A DNA stretch of 64,000 nt from Ruegeria sp. ANG-S4. Its GTDB lineage: Bacteria > Pseudomonadota > Alphaproteobacteria > Rhodobacterales > Rhodobacteraceae. Below the pieces are notes generated by a model that saw only the letters and a program-made list of their open reading frames with translations, was not told the origin of the DNA and did no database searches. The translations under genes were made by a program, and so were the position numbers. Numbering within the stretch: the first letter of the stretch is position 1; each line of letters opens with the position of its first letter. Location: contig NZ_JWLK01000001.1 in NCBI RefSeq assembly GCF_000814005.1, positions 806,001 through 870,000 of the forward strand, written 5' to 3'. Below, one piece after another: positions 17,026 through 25,278 of this stretch.

Positions 17026-17463
17026 TCAGGTCTCGATCCAAATCGTGACCGGCCCGTCATTGACCAGCTCAACTGACATATCTGCTCCGAACGCGCCGGT
17101 TTCCACGGGAATGCCCTGATCGGCCAATTGCCGGACAAACTCTTCATACAACCTTTCGCCTTCCGCTGCCGGTGCCGCTTGCGAAAAACCAGGTCTGTTC
17201 CCGCGCGTTGTATCTGCGGCCAGCGTGAATTGACTGACGACCAGTGCCGTACCTTCGGTATCCAGGATCGATCGGTTCATTTTCCCAGCATCATCCTTGA
17301 AGATACGTAGCTTGGCGATCTTTTTTGCCAATTCAGCGGCCTGAGAGACTGCATCTCCCTGCATGGCACACACCAGTATCATTAGCCCCGGACCCGATTG
17401 CCCGATCAAACGGCCTTCGACAGAAACGGATGCCTTTGTAACTCTCTGCAATAAGGCGCGCAT
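17026..17463 (-). CDS. dtd: D-aminoacyl-tRNA deacylase
   Basis: A 145-residue protein of normal length that hydrolyses D-aminoacyl-tRNA (and glycyl-tRNA-Ala), protecting translation from D-amino acids. The two signature motifs are present: S-Q-F-T-L-A-A-D in the middle and N-D-G-P-V-T near the C-terminus, the cross-subunit Gly-cisPro region. It follows the zinc-ribbon gene of the XpaC/TelA cluster by 161 bases on the same strand, which may be read-through rather than a functional link. Confidence 0.95.
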   Translation of the reverse strand: MRALLQRVTKASVSVEGRLIGQSGPGLMILVCAMQGDAVSQAAELAKKIAKLRIFKDDAGKMNRSILDTEGTALVVSQFTLAADTTRGNRPGFSQAAPAAEGERLYEEFVRQLADQGIPVETGAFGADMSVELVNDGPVTIWIET

Positions 17464-17624
17464 CGTTAGGGTACCCTGTCTTGCTGACCGCGCTCGCGGG
17501 TCAATTCTGTTTTAGTTATTTAGTCTGCGGGGGCTGTGACCGCCGACAGGTGCCGAAGCATCTGAACCAAGACCGGCAAATGATGATGCGTGAGTTGGCA
17601 GGTCATGACATTCGAAAACGACGA

Positions 17625-18728
17625 TCACTGCTGACCGGTTGCTGCCAGATACCCGACACCGGCGGCAACGAGCAGGCCCAGAACAACGGCGATTGAGATC
17701 TTGATGGCTGACCAGGGGCGCTCGCCCTGAACGCGGCCGGTGCGACCGTTAACAACAAAGCGATAGGTTTGCCCGCGGTACTTGTACGCCGCCATCCAAA
17801 CCGGCAACAGAATATGCTTAAACGTGACGTCCCGAACGTCCGTATCGACCGCATGAATGCGCTGCCGGTCACCGCCAATATCAAACCGAACGTCCCGCTC
17901 GATCACACGCGCCATATGTCCGCGTGCCTCTGAATAACCATCCTTCAAATCCACAGTATACGCTTCGGCACGAAAACCGGCGAGGAACTGGGGCTGATAC
18001 GGTTCAAGCGCGGGCAGGTCCCAAGGCTCCAGCGCATCGGTGTAGCGTTTGGGCAAGGAGCGGGATGCAAGAACCAGCACGTCGTCAAAGAAGCGGGCGA
18101 CGCGCCCTGATTTCGGCGACCACCTTACCTTTGCGACCTGTTGCTGAACGCGTTTGCCATCCCGCATAACGGTGTGCGTCTCATAGTACACCGTGCCACG
18201 TTCCCCGCGATAAGACGATTTGGTATCTGCATCAAAGGTCCAATAGGGAACATAAATGCCCTGCATTTTCCGACCTTTACGGGCATAGTCTTTCAAGCCG
18301 TTCGGCGCAAACCAAAGCCGGCCCAGCCAATCGCCCATGGCCTTGTGTGCCGTGCGTTCATCAAGAGCAAAGGGTAGCACTCCGCGCGGTTTGATATGGC
18401 GGCTGACCCCGGTATCAGTGACGACCGGCGTTGCGCAAAACGGACACTCGGCGGCATGGGTGTTGGGGTCGAACTCGACTTGCGCGGCACAGTTCGGGCA
18501 GGTCAGCACGCGCGTTTCTTCAATTTCGCTGTCCGGCAAGCGGTCAGCGACGGCAGCATCGAAGTCCAACTCTTTCAGGCTGGCGCCACCCCACGGGCCT
18601 GCGGCGATCGACTGAGTATGCCCGCAATGATCGCAGGTCAGAGAGCCATTGGCAGGGTCAAAACGATAATCCGCGCCGCATTGCTCGCACGGGAACCGGT
18701 GTTCGTCGATGGCAATTTCACCGCTCAC
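17625..18728 (-). CDS. Double zinc-ribbon protein with C-terminal membrane anchor
   Basis: A 367-residue protein. The N-terminus has a zinc ribbon, C-x2-C at 14/17 and 32/35, and a second at 77/80 and 95/98. A middle domain of about 230 residues follows, with repeated aromatic motifs (Y-V-P-Y-W-T-F and, later, L-P-V-W-M-A-A-Y-K-Y), then one C-terminal membrane span (about 344-362). Such proteins are often labelled TFIIB-type zinc ribbon or, wrongly, primosomal helicase-like. It resembles in layout Bacillus YdjG, a zinc-ribbon membrane protein working with an SPFH partner and PspA in envelope stress; that comparison is inference. The SPFH gene lies 27 bases upstream in the same cluster. Confidence 0.7.
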   Translation of the reverse strand: MSGEIAIDEHRFPCEQCGADYRFDPANGSLTCDHCGHTQSIAAGPWGGASLKELDFDAAVADRLPDSEIEETRVLTCPNCAAQVEFDPNTHAAECPFCATPVVTDTGVSRHIKPRGVLPFALDERTAHKAMGDWLGRLWFAPNGLKDYARKGRKMQGIYVPYWTFDADTKSSYRGERGTVYYETHTVMRDGKRVQQQVAKVRWSPKSGRVARFFDDVLVLASRSLPKRYTDALEPWDLPALEPYQPQFLAGFRAEAYTVDLKDGYSEARGHMARVIERDVRFDIGGDRQRIHAVDTDVRDVTFKHILLPVWMAAYKYRGQTYRFVVNGRTGRVQGERPWSAIKISIAVVLGLLVAAGVGYLAATGQQ

Positions 18729-18755
18729 ACTGTCTACTCCGCATCCATCTGACGC

Positions 18756-19901
18756 TTAAGACACAGGAGGCGGCGGCGGCAGGATCGTAAACAGCTGCGC
18801 CAACTCCTGCACATCTCCGGCCTTTTTCCAGCCGTCCTGACCCGCAGTCCAGACGTGCGTTTCCCGTGTGATTTCACCGTCCGTGGCCATGCGGCCCATC
18901 TTGGCTTTCGAAAATGGCCCGCTGGTCTGCCCGTCGACCGCAATGTGCCAGACATGCTCAACCGGCGGAGGCGGCGGCGGTGTCACTTGCGCGGCCGGTT
19001 GCGGTGCAGCAGGGGCGGCGCCCCAAGGGCCACTTGATTGGCCCGCAGACATGTTGGCCATTTGATTGGCCATTGCCATGCCCATCCCCATGCCGAGACC
19101 CGCGCCCATGCCACCACCCTGACCGGGGTTGTTGGCGGCCGCTGTCATCGCTTCGGCGGCGGAATACTGTGTAAACTTGCCCAGATCGCCTGCAAGCCCC
19201 ATCGAGGTCCGCTTGTCCAGTGCGGCCTCAACCGCAGGCGGCAGCGAGATGTTTTCGATGTAAAACTCGGGCATCTCCAGCCCATAGCTATCCAGAACGG
19301 GCGAAACCTCTGCCGCGATCAGTTTGCCCAAATCGGCGGTGTTGGCGGCCATGTCGAGCACGGGAATACCCGATCCGGCGATGACGCGGCTGAATTCCTG
19401 CACGATGATATTGCGAATTTGAAAGCTGATCTCGTCCATGGTGAATTCACCATCGGTGCCGACAATCTCGACCAGGAATTTCGCTGCATCCTTGACCCGC
19501 ACCGTATAGGTCCCGAATGCGCGAATACGCGTAGGCCCAAATTCGGGATCGCGCAGCATGATCGGGTTCTTGGTGCCCCATTTCAGATCGTTGAACCGGG
19601 TTGTGTTGACGAAGTAAATCTCGGATTTGAACGGAGATTGAAAGCCGTGATCCCAATGTTGCAGGGTCGTCATGATCGGCATGTTATTGGTTTCGAGCAT
19701 GTAAAGGCCGGGGGTAAACACGTCAGCCAACTGGCCTTCATGCACGAACACCGCAGCCTGCCCCTCGCGTACGGTCAGCTTGGCGCCGTATTTGATTTCG
19801 TGGCCCTCACGCTCAAACCGCCAGACCATTGTGTCGCGGGTATCGTCCACCCAGTGTATGACATCAATGAACTCGCCGGTCAGAAAGTCAAAAATTCCCA
19901 T
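18756..19901 (-). CDS. SPFH (virion-core type) protein with C-terminal GYF_2 domain
   Basis: A 381-residue protein. Residues about 25-230 form an SPFH/band-7-like domain of the YdjI type. A Gly/Met-rich segment (about 250-285: repeated G-M-G-M) and a proline-rich linker follow, then a GYF_2 domain near 325-375 with W-H-I-A-V-D-G-Q-T-S-G-P-F, and a P-P-P-P-P tail. SPFH proteins oligomerise on membranes; GYF_2 domains bind proline-rich partners. It lies between the DUF2927 lipoprotein gene (22 bases upstream) and the zinc-ribbon gene (27 bases downstream). The pairing of SPFH with a zinc-ribbon membrane protein parallels ydjI-ydjG of Bacillus. Confidence 0.8.
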   Translation of the reverse strand: MGIFDFLTGEFIDVIHWVDDTRDTMVWRFEREGHEIKYGAKLTVREGQAAVFVHEGQLADVFTPGLYMLETNNMPIMTTLQHWDHGFQSPFKSEIYFVNTTRFNDLKWGTKNPIMLRDPEFGPTRIRAFGTYTVRVKDAAKFLVEIVGTDGEFTMDEISFQIRNIIVQEFSRVIAGSGIPVLDMAANTADLGKLIAAEVSPVLDSYGLEMPEFYIENISLPPAVEAALDKRTSMGLAGDLGKFTQYSAAEAMTAAANNPGQGGGMGAGLGMGMGMAMANQMANMSAGQSSGPWGAAPAAPQPAAQVTPPPPPPVEHVWHIAVDGQTSGPFSKAKMGRMATDGEITRETHVWTAGQDGWKKAGDVQELAQLFTILPPPPPVS

Positions 19902-19923
19902 TGGATCTCTCCTGTTTCCGGGG

Positions 19924-20880
19924 TCAGAGCGACTGCCCCATCAATTCACGTGCAATTATTCGCGCCACCGGACGGGCTTCTTCCCCTGACATTCCTGGTT
20001 TCAGACGGGGATCGTACAGCATGGATAGCAGCTTTTCGTCATGACTGGTCAGCAAGGCGAACTCGTCATCGTCGTTGAAAATCGACGGTCTTGCCGACGG
20101 GCTGTCGTTGGACAGGCCAAGACCCTGCGCGATTTCTTCGTGAATACAGCTTAATCTCAGCAAATCCGAGTTTTCCGCCCGAATGAAGGCGACCGCTTTT
20201 GTGATCGTGTCCGCCGCGTTCGGGCTGGCAAAGGTAAACACCAAGCAAAAATATGGGCGTTGCAGGTTTCGAAGTAAGGCCAGCCTGTCTGGAGGAATAT
20301 TCGGAACCAGTGTTTTCAATCGTTGCTGCACATAGGCCGTGTCATCCTGTCCAGCGATCACGACAATAAAGTTACCGTCCCGTTGAACGCTGCGGATACT
20401 GTGTCCGGTGACGCGCGCAAGTCGGTCCGCAAAGGCATCAATCTCTGTGCGATCTGCCTTGCGGGTTTCCGGCGGCACCGTTGGACCGAAGTCGGTCGTG
20501 ATCCGAACAGGCTTTTCCCACCGCGTCAGTTTGACCTCGGATTGTCCCCCTGCATACAGACCCGTTCGTCCGGAATGTTCGTTTACGAAGGCGATCCTTT
20601 CAAAGTTGCGGGCCAGATCGTCGGCGTCATACGGCGTATCGGGTCCGCCGCCGTCCGTGCGCAGCAATCCTCGCGTGATCAGATCGTTTTCGACCCGGGT
20701 ATAATACCGCGCCAACTCCTGACTGGCGGCAGAGGGCGGAACGTAGGCGTTTGCCGCTACTTGCGGTTGCGACGGTCTGGGCTGCGGCGCGACAGAGGTC
20801 TGCAGCGCCTCGTCGCAGGCGGATAGCGCGACAAGCATCAAGACCCCAAGGGCCGTTCTGAGGTACCCGGCAGGGACCAT
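19924..20880 (-). CDS. DUF2927 lipoprotein
   Basis: A 318-residue lipoprotein. The signal ends in L-S-A-C (Cys about 21), so it should be anchored in the envelope. The C-terminal DUF2927 domain shows an H-E-E-x2-Q-G-L-G stretch (about 240-250), a zincin-like H-E pattern, and a typical D-E-F-A-L-L-T-x-H-D motif. The frame is open upstream into the telA gene, but ATG 20880, 10 bases after the telA stop, starts exactly at a lipoprotein signal. H-E-x2-x2 together with a later H-D could mean a metallopeptidase, but no activity is established. It belongs to the XpaC/TelA cluster. Confidence 0.8.
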   Translation of the reverse strand: MVPAGYLRTALGVLMLVALSACDEALQTSVAPQPRPSQPQVAANAYVPPSAASQELARYYTRVENDLITRGLLRTDGGGPDTPYDADDLARNFERIAFVNEHSGRTGLYAGGQSEVKLTRWEKPVRITTDFGPTVPPETRKADRTEIDAFADRLARVTGHSIRSVQRDGNFIVVIAGQDDTAYVQQRLKTLVPNIPPDRLALLRNLQRPYFCLVFTFASPNAADTITKAVAFIRAENSDLLRLSCIHEEIAQGLGLSNDSPSARPSIFNDDDEFALLTSHDEKLLSMLYDPRLKPGMSGEEARPVARIIARELMGQSL

Positions 20881-20890
20881 CCGGCGACCC

Positions 20891-22081
20891 TCAGCCGGGA
20901 ACCGAAGTGCTGGCCGTATCGCCCGGCCCGTCTTTACGTGCCTTGGCTGAGGCGAGTGTGTCTCGCAATTCAGTTTCCATTTTCTGCAGCTCTTGTTCTG
21001 CCGCGGCGCGCTTGGCTTTGCCCTCATCGGCGATCGCAAGGCTTTCGTTGATTGTACCGATAAGGTCTTCGTTCGCTTTCTTGACGGCTTCGATATCAAA
21101 AACTCCGCGCTCCATTTCTTCGCGGATCATTTTGTTCGACTCACGCAGGTTGGCCGCGTTCGAGGTCAGCAGTTCGTTGGTCAGATCATTGGCATCGCGA
21201 ACAGCCGCCGCCGCCTCGGCGCTGCGCTGGATCGTGACGGCCTGTGCCAGTTGCGTTTCCCAAAGCGGCACGGTGTTCACCAATGTCGAGTTGATCTTGG
21301 TCACCAGCGATTTGTCATTTTCCTGCACCAGACGGATCGAGGGCAGGGATTGCATTGTCACCTGACGCGTCAGCTTCAGATCATGGACCCTGCGTTCCAG
21401 ATCATCGCGCGCCGCCCGCATGTCGCGTAGTTCCTGCGCTTTCATAACCTGCTCTTCCTCGGGCGCAGCCTGAACCTCGGCCTCTTTTTCCGGGATATCG
21501 TGGCTGTCCAGTTCGGTCAGCTTTTCCTCGCCTGCCGCAATGTACAATGCGAGTTCGTCATAAAAGCCCAGCGTTTTTTCGTAGAGAAGGTCGAGGGATT
21601 TGATGTCTTTCAACAACGTGTGTTCGTGCCCCAGCAAATCGTCGGTAATCCGGTCGATCTGCCCCTGAACCTCTTCATACTGGGCGGTGAACTTGGCAAA
21701 TGGTGCCGCCTTGCCCACAAGCTTTTCCCACCAACTGCGTTCGCGCCGAACGTCCAGCTCACTGACTGAAAAGCCACGGATCGTAGTCACGATGTTACGC
21801 AGGCTGTCGCCTGCGGGGCCAACGTCCTTGTTCCGCACGTCTGCGAGCATGGCTTGGCTGATTTCCTGCAACTCGGCCTGCGCCGATGAACCGAACGCCA
21901 CGATCGAGTTGGTATTGCCCATGTCGATCTCATCCATACGTTTGCGGATTTCGGCACTCACCGGTTCATCTGCCTCTTCCAGCGGCACAATCTCGGTCTG
22001 GGGTTCCGGCAGCGCGACAGCCGTCACCTCCTGCACCAGAGTTTCGGCTTGAACCGCCTTGTTCTTGATATCTTCGGACAT
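20891..22081 (-). CDS. Toxic-anion resistance protein, TelA family
   Basis: A 396-residue cytoplasmic, mostly helical, coiled-coil-rich protein of the TelA/KlaA family. Recognisable are the acidic N-terminus, W-W-E-K-L-V-G-K near residue 115, and a long charged helical C-terminal half. TelA relatives are linked to tellurite and cell-envelope stress and usually sit next to XpaC, as here (29 bases upstream). A TTG lies at 22099, but ATG 22081 has GAGG eight bases upstream and is chosen. Molecular role unknown; the family seems to act with a membrane partner. Confidence 0.88.
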   Translation of the reverse strand: MSEDIKNKAVQAETLVQEVTAVALPEPQTEIVPLEEADEPVSAEIRKRMDEIDMGNTNSIVAFGSSAQAELQEISQAMLADVRNKDVGPAGDSLRNIVTTIRGFSVSELDVRRERSWWEKLVGKAAPFAKFTAQYEEVQGQIDRITDDLLGHEHTLLKDIKSLDLLYEKTLGFYDELALYIAAGEEKLTELDSHDIPEKEAEVQAAPEEEQVMKAQELRDMRAARDDLERRVHDLKLTRQVTMQSLPSIRLVQENDKSLVTKINSTLVNTVPLWETQLAQAVTIQRSAEAAAAVRDANDLTNELLTSNAANLRESNKMIREEMERGVFDIEAVKKANEDLIGTINESLAIADEGKAKRAAAEQELQKMETELRDTLASAKARKDGPGDTASTSVPG

Positions 22082-22110
22082 GGGGTAATCCTCGCTCAAA
22101 TTATGGCCGG

Positions 22111-23025
22111 TCAGTCCAGCCGGACTCCTTCGCGCTGCAGCCTGTCGCGCAGCACATCAATTTCGACCGTCAAATCGCTGCGGTCATCCAAAAGCATTTT
22201 TCGCGTGCGGGCTGCGAAATTCTGTTCAAGGTCATCCAGCAGCGCGGTGTAATCCGCCATGGCCTGCGCGTCCCGAGTTCTGGCATAGACGTCAGCAAAC
22301 TTGACCGTCGCGTCGCGCGCGCCCTGCAGGTAGACCGTCAGATATTTCCGGGCACCCGCCAGGTCACGCGGGTCTTCTTCGACTGTCCGAAACAGATCGC
22401 GGGCCGTATCCTGAAACCGCTCGACCCGGGCTTCGACCCGTCGGTCACCGGCGCGTTTGATGGCATCGGTCATCTCTGACAGATGCGTTTCGGCGTCTTC
22501 GACCACGCGGGCCACGCGGTCTTGCTGGAAAGTGTCGATCCCCTTCATACCCTTGTCTTTCATCGGATCAATGCCGAAGGACAAAGAATGCAATGCGCTC
22601 GCGACGACGCCGAACAGGATGGGCGCGACCAGACTCGCTTGCGCTGCAGCGTCAGCATTCAGAAATTCGGTTCGATAAGATGCCAGGGCAGTGCCCAGGC
22701 CGGTCAGTGCGCTGGCGAATATCTTTCGAGGGAAGGCTGGGCGTCTGGCTGTGCGGCGCGTGTTGTATGCAGCCTCGGCGCGCAAGCCCTCTCGCAGAAA
22801 GAACGCCGCTGCCGTCAACAGCCCTGCGGCCACAAAACCGATTGTCATGCCGATTGCGCCGTCATTGATCGACAGGAAAATCAGCGGAATTGCGGGAAGG
22901 AACAAGAGATTGGCTCGGGCACCGGCCGGTTCCACGCGCGCGCGTTCGAACTGACCGCGCGGCGTTTGCTCGCCCGGGTCCGAGCCGCCCTGTGGGCTGT
23001 ATTTTCCGCCGAACCGCTTGGACAT
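22111..23025 (-). CDS. XpaC-like membrane protein (5-bromo-4-chloroindolyl phosphate hydrolysis family)
   Basis: A 304-residue protein. A polar, glycine-rich leader (about 40 residues) precedes two adjacent membrane spans (about 40-80) and a third hydrophobic segment (about 130-150); the remainder is a charged helical domain with D-A-E-T-H-L-S-E-M, like the XpaC family. The family name comes from a Bacillus phenotype and does not show a phosphatase active site. Its gene leads the cluster after a 29-codon reading frame that ends three bases before this start, and telA follows at 29 bases. Confidence 0.82.
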   Translation of the reverse strand: MSKRFGGKYSPQGGSDPGEQTPRGQFERARVEPAGARANLLFLPAIPLIFLSINDGAIGMTIGFVAAGLLTAAAFFLREGLRAEAAYNTRRTARRPAFPRKIFASALTGLGTALASYRTEFLNADAAAQASLVAPILFGVVASALHSLSFGIDPMKDKGMKGIDTFQQDRVARVVEDAETHLSEMTDAIKRAGDRRVEARVERFQDTARDLFRTVEEDPRDLAGARKYLTVYLQGARDATVKFADVYARTRDAQAMADYTALLDDLEQNFAARTRKMLLDDRSDLTVEIDVLRDRLQREGVRLD

Positions 23026-23028
23026 GCC

Positions 23029-23118
23029 TTACAGGCCCCCCAGCACGCCAGTGCACACGCCGAATAGCAGCACAAGCAACGCCACATAGGCAAGTTTTTG
23101 CATTCCCGTCCCGGACAT
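23029..23118 (-). CDS. Tiny single-span membrane peptide upstream of the xpaC-like gene
   Basis: A 29-codon reading frame, M-S-G-T-G-M-Q-K-L-A then a run of about 18 hydrophobic residues ending in G-G-L. A run of G residues (GGGGGG) lies five bases before the first ATG (23118); a second ATG at 23103 gives 24 residues. Its stop is three bases before the xpaC-like ATG, so translation could be coupled. The composition is that of a membrane span with a basic, then polar, start. Known small membrane proteins often tune larger envelope complexes; whether this is made is unknown. Confidence 0.5.
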   Translation of the reverse strand: MSGTGMQKLAYVALLVLLFGVCTGVLGGL

Positions 23119-23198
23119 AAGGCCCCCCGCTGCAACCCTTGAAGAAAAGGTAGTGGATGCGAGGGCTTGGCGCTAGGGGGAAGGTCGCTAAACCTACG

Positions 23199-24014
23199 TC
23201 AGCTGCGATGTTTCTTGTTGATTGGCGCTCTTTTTCTTTGCGGGCGGGCGGTGCGTTTTGGCGTTGTTTCCGGTTTGGCTTCGCCATCCAGACCCAACTG
23301 GTCGCGCAGAACCCGGCGACGGATCTCTTCCACCTCACCGGGTTTCAGACTGCCAAGTTGAAACGGGCCGTATGAAACACGCAGCAGGCGGTTTACCGAG
23401 AATCCGATATCTTCCATCGCCCGACGGATTTCACGGTTTTTGCCCTCGCGAAGTCCAATTGTCAGCCACGCATTTGCCCCCTGTTGGCGATCCAGCGTGA
23501 CTGTCATCGGTTGAAACCGTTCACCTTCGATCACCAATCCCCGACGGAGGGGGGCGAAGTCTTCGTCCTTGGGGCGACCGTTCACGCGAACGCGGTACTT
23601 TCGCAACCAACCGGTTGCGGGAAGCTCGAGCTTGCGCTTGATGCCACCGTCATTTGTCAGCAACAGCAGCCCTTCCGAGTTCAGGTCAAGTCGCCCGACG
23701 CTCATGACGCGGGGCATGTCCTCGGGCAGATTGTCGAAAATCGTTGCGCGGCCTTTTTCATCACGGGTGGTTGTGACCAGACCAGAGGGCTTGTGGTAAA
23801 GCCAAAGGCGAGATGGCTCGGGTTTCGACACCGGATTGCCATCTACAACGATCTTGTCCTGATCCGTTACATTCAGCGCGGGGCTGTCAATCGTGGTGCC
23901 GTTCACGGCCACACGACCGGCTTCGATCATGCGTTCGGCTTCGCGGCGCGACGCAATACCAGCGCGGGCCAGAACTTTGGCGATCCGATCGCCGGGAGGA
24001 GGGGTTTTGTTCAT
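23199..24014 (-). CDS. rluB: 23S rRNA pseudouridine synthase, RluB type
   Basis: A 271-residue RsuA/RluB-family synthase. The N-terminal S4 RNA-binding domain (about residues 8-60, A-R-A-G-I-A-S-R-R-E-A-E) precedes the catalytic domain with G-R-L-D-L-N-S-E-G-L-L-L-L-T-N-D-G, where Asp is the nucleophile. K-N-R-E-I-R-R-A-M-E follows. A basic tail rich in Lys and Arg closes the protein. RluB makes pseudouridine 2605 in 23S rRNA; RluE/RluF are less likely by length and motifs. ATG 24014 is used; an in-frame extension to 24083 would overlap tadA on the other strand further. Confidence 0.88.
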   Translation of the reverse strand: MNKTPPPGDRIAKVLARAGIASRREAERMIEAGRVAVNGTTIDSPALNVTDQDKIVVDGNPVSKPEPSRLWLYHKPSGLVTTTRDEKGRATIFDNLPEDMPRVMSVGRLDLNSEGLLLLTNDGGIKRKLELPATGWLRKYRVRVNGRPKDEDFAPLRRGLVIEGERFQPMTVTLDRQQGANAWLTIGLREGKNREIRRAMEDIGFSVNRLLRVSYGPFQLGSLKPGEVEEIRRRVLRDQLGLDGEAKPETTPKRTARPQRKRAPINKKHRS

Positions 24015-24061
24015 CCGCAGGCCATAACCCATCCCGTCCGCTTGCGAAAGGCAGGTTTCTG

Positions 24062-24526
24062 ATGCAGTCAGGGGCAATGACATTCAGATCGCATATGGAA
24101 ACGGCGCTGGCCGAGGCGCGTGCGGCCGCAGACCGCGGCGAAGTCCCGGTGGGGGCCGTCATAGTCTCGCCCGATGGCCGCATCGTTGCCAAAGCGGGCA
24201 ACCGGACGCGCGAGCTGAACGACCCCACAGCCCATGCCGAGATCTTGGCGTTGCGTGCCGCCTGTGCCGATGCACGCTCTGAAAGGTTGCCGGACCACGA
24301 CTTGTATGTGACCCTTGAACCCTGCGCGATGTGCGCGGCGGCTTTGGCGGCAGCCCGGATTCGGCGCATTTATTATGGCGCCTCCGATCCCAAATCCGGC
24401 GGCGTTGCGCATGGTGCACGGATTTTCACCCACGATCAGGCGCACCACGTCCCCGAAATTTATGATGGTATCGCGGCGCAGGAGGCCGCTGACCTCCTGA
24501 AAGCGTTTTTTGCCGCGCGGCGGTGA
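24062..24526 (+). CDS. tadA: tRNA-specific adenosine-34 deaminase
   Basis: A 154-residue zinc deaminase that turns A34 to inosine in tRNA-Arg(ACG). Motifs are H-A-E-I with catalytic Glu (T-A-H-A-E) and P-C-A-M-C with the two zinc cysteines (L-E-P-C-A-M-C). ATG 24062 has AGG six bases upstream; ATG 24077 has its G-run only two bases away, so the longer form is preferred, though either is possible. Divergent from rluB with no gap: the start lies 47 bases beyond the rluB start. Confidence 0.92.
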   Translation: MQSGAMTFRSHMETALAEARAAADRGEVPVGAVIVSPDGRIVAKAGNRTRELNDPTAHAEILALRAACADARSERLPDHDLYVTLEPCAMCAAALAAARIRRIYYGASDPKSGGVAHGARIFTHDQAHHVPEIYDGIAAQEAADLLKAFFAARR

Positions 24527-24528
24527 CG

Positions 24529-25221
24529 CTACAATTTGATTGCCCGCATCACCTCTGGTTCGATCACGTCGACACCGGGAAGACCTTCTGCCAGCTCCTG
24601 GGCAGATTGCTCCAGAATCGGGAAGGTTTTGTAGTGGCCGGGAATTACGGTCTTGAAGTTGAAATACCGCTTGGCCGCGTAGGCCGCGCCTTTCATATCC
24701 ATCGTGAAATGCCCACCAGCAGACAGGATACCGATGTCTGGCTTATAATAATCGCCCATCCAATCCATATCGGCCATGATGTCTGTATCGCCCGAGGCAT
24801 AGACCATACGCCCTTCTGCGGCGATCATGAAGCCCACCTCGGACCCGCCTGTGCGCAGCCCATCCGGCGTCTGGAAAGTTGAACTGTGGGATGCCGGAAC
24901 CATCGAAACCTTGACGCCATTCAGATTGACAGTGCCGCCTTTGTTGAAACCAATGGTTTCGATGTTCTCAGCCTCGGCCCAATAGCCCATTAGGTCATAT
25001 TGGCCGACAACGGGAACGCCCAATTGCTTTGCCAGCGGCAACACATCAACCACATGATCGAAATGCGTATGGGTCAAAAGGATATGCGTGGCCCCCGCGA
25101 CAGCATCGGCGTGACGATCTTCGGGTAAAGACGGGTTTCCAGTCAGCCAGGGGTCGATCAAAAGCACCTGTCCGCCGGCTTCTATGCGATAGCTTCCATG
25201 TCCCAGCCAAATGATATTCAT
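24529..25221 (-). CDS. UPF0173 metal-dependent hydrolase
   Basis: A 230-residue metallo-beta-lactamase fold protein with H-T-H-F-D-H (the HxHxDH zinc motif), S-H-S-S near the middle, S-G-D-T-D and a C-terminal G-H-Y. It starts M-N-I-I-W-L-G-H at 25221, with GGGAGG seven bases upstream. UPF0173 proteins are widespread hydrolases without a settled substrate. It is convergent with tadA (two bases apart) and divergent from the ceramidase-family gene. Confidence 0.88.
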   Translation of the reverse strand: MNIIWLGHGSYRIEAGGQVLLIDPWLTGNPSLPEDRHADAVAGATHILLTHTHFDHVVDVLPLAKQLGVPVVGQYDLMGYWAEAENIETIGFNKGGTVNLNGVKVSMVPASHSSTFQTPDGLRTGGSEVGFMIAAEGRMVYASGDTDIMADMDWMGDYYKPDIGILSAGGHFTMDMKGAAYAAKRYFNFKTVIPGHYKTFPILEQSAQELAEGLPGVDVIEPEVMRAIKL

Positions 25222-25278
25222 AAATAATCCTCCCAATATGCGCTTGGCACCAACCTAGCATCCGCTATGTAAAAATCT

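Noticed and set aside
17625..18728. Primosomal helicase assignment for the zinc-ribbon protein
   Set aside because: No Walker A or DEAH motif; only cysteine ribbons and a C-terminal membrane span are present.
19038..20078. 346-codon plus-strand frame opposite the SPFH gene
   Set aside because: No motif; the minus-strand SPFH and GYF_2 domains are unmistakable.
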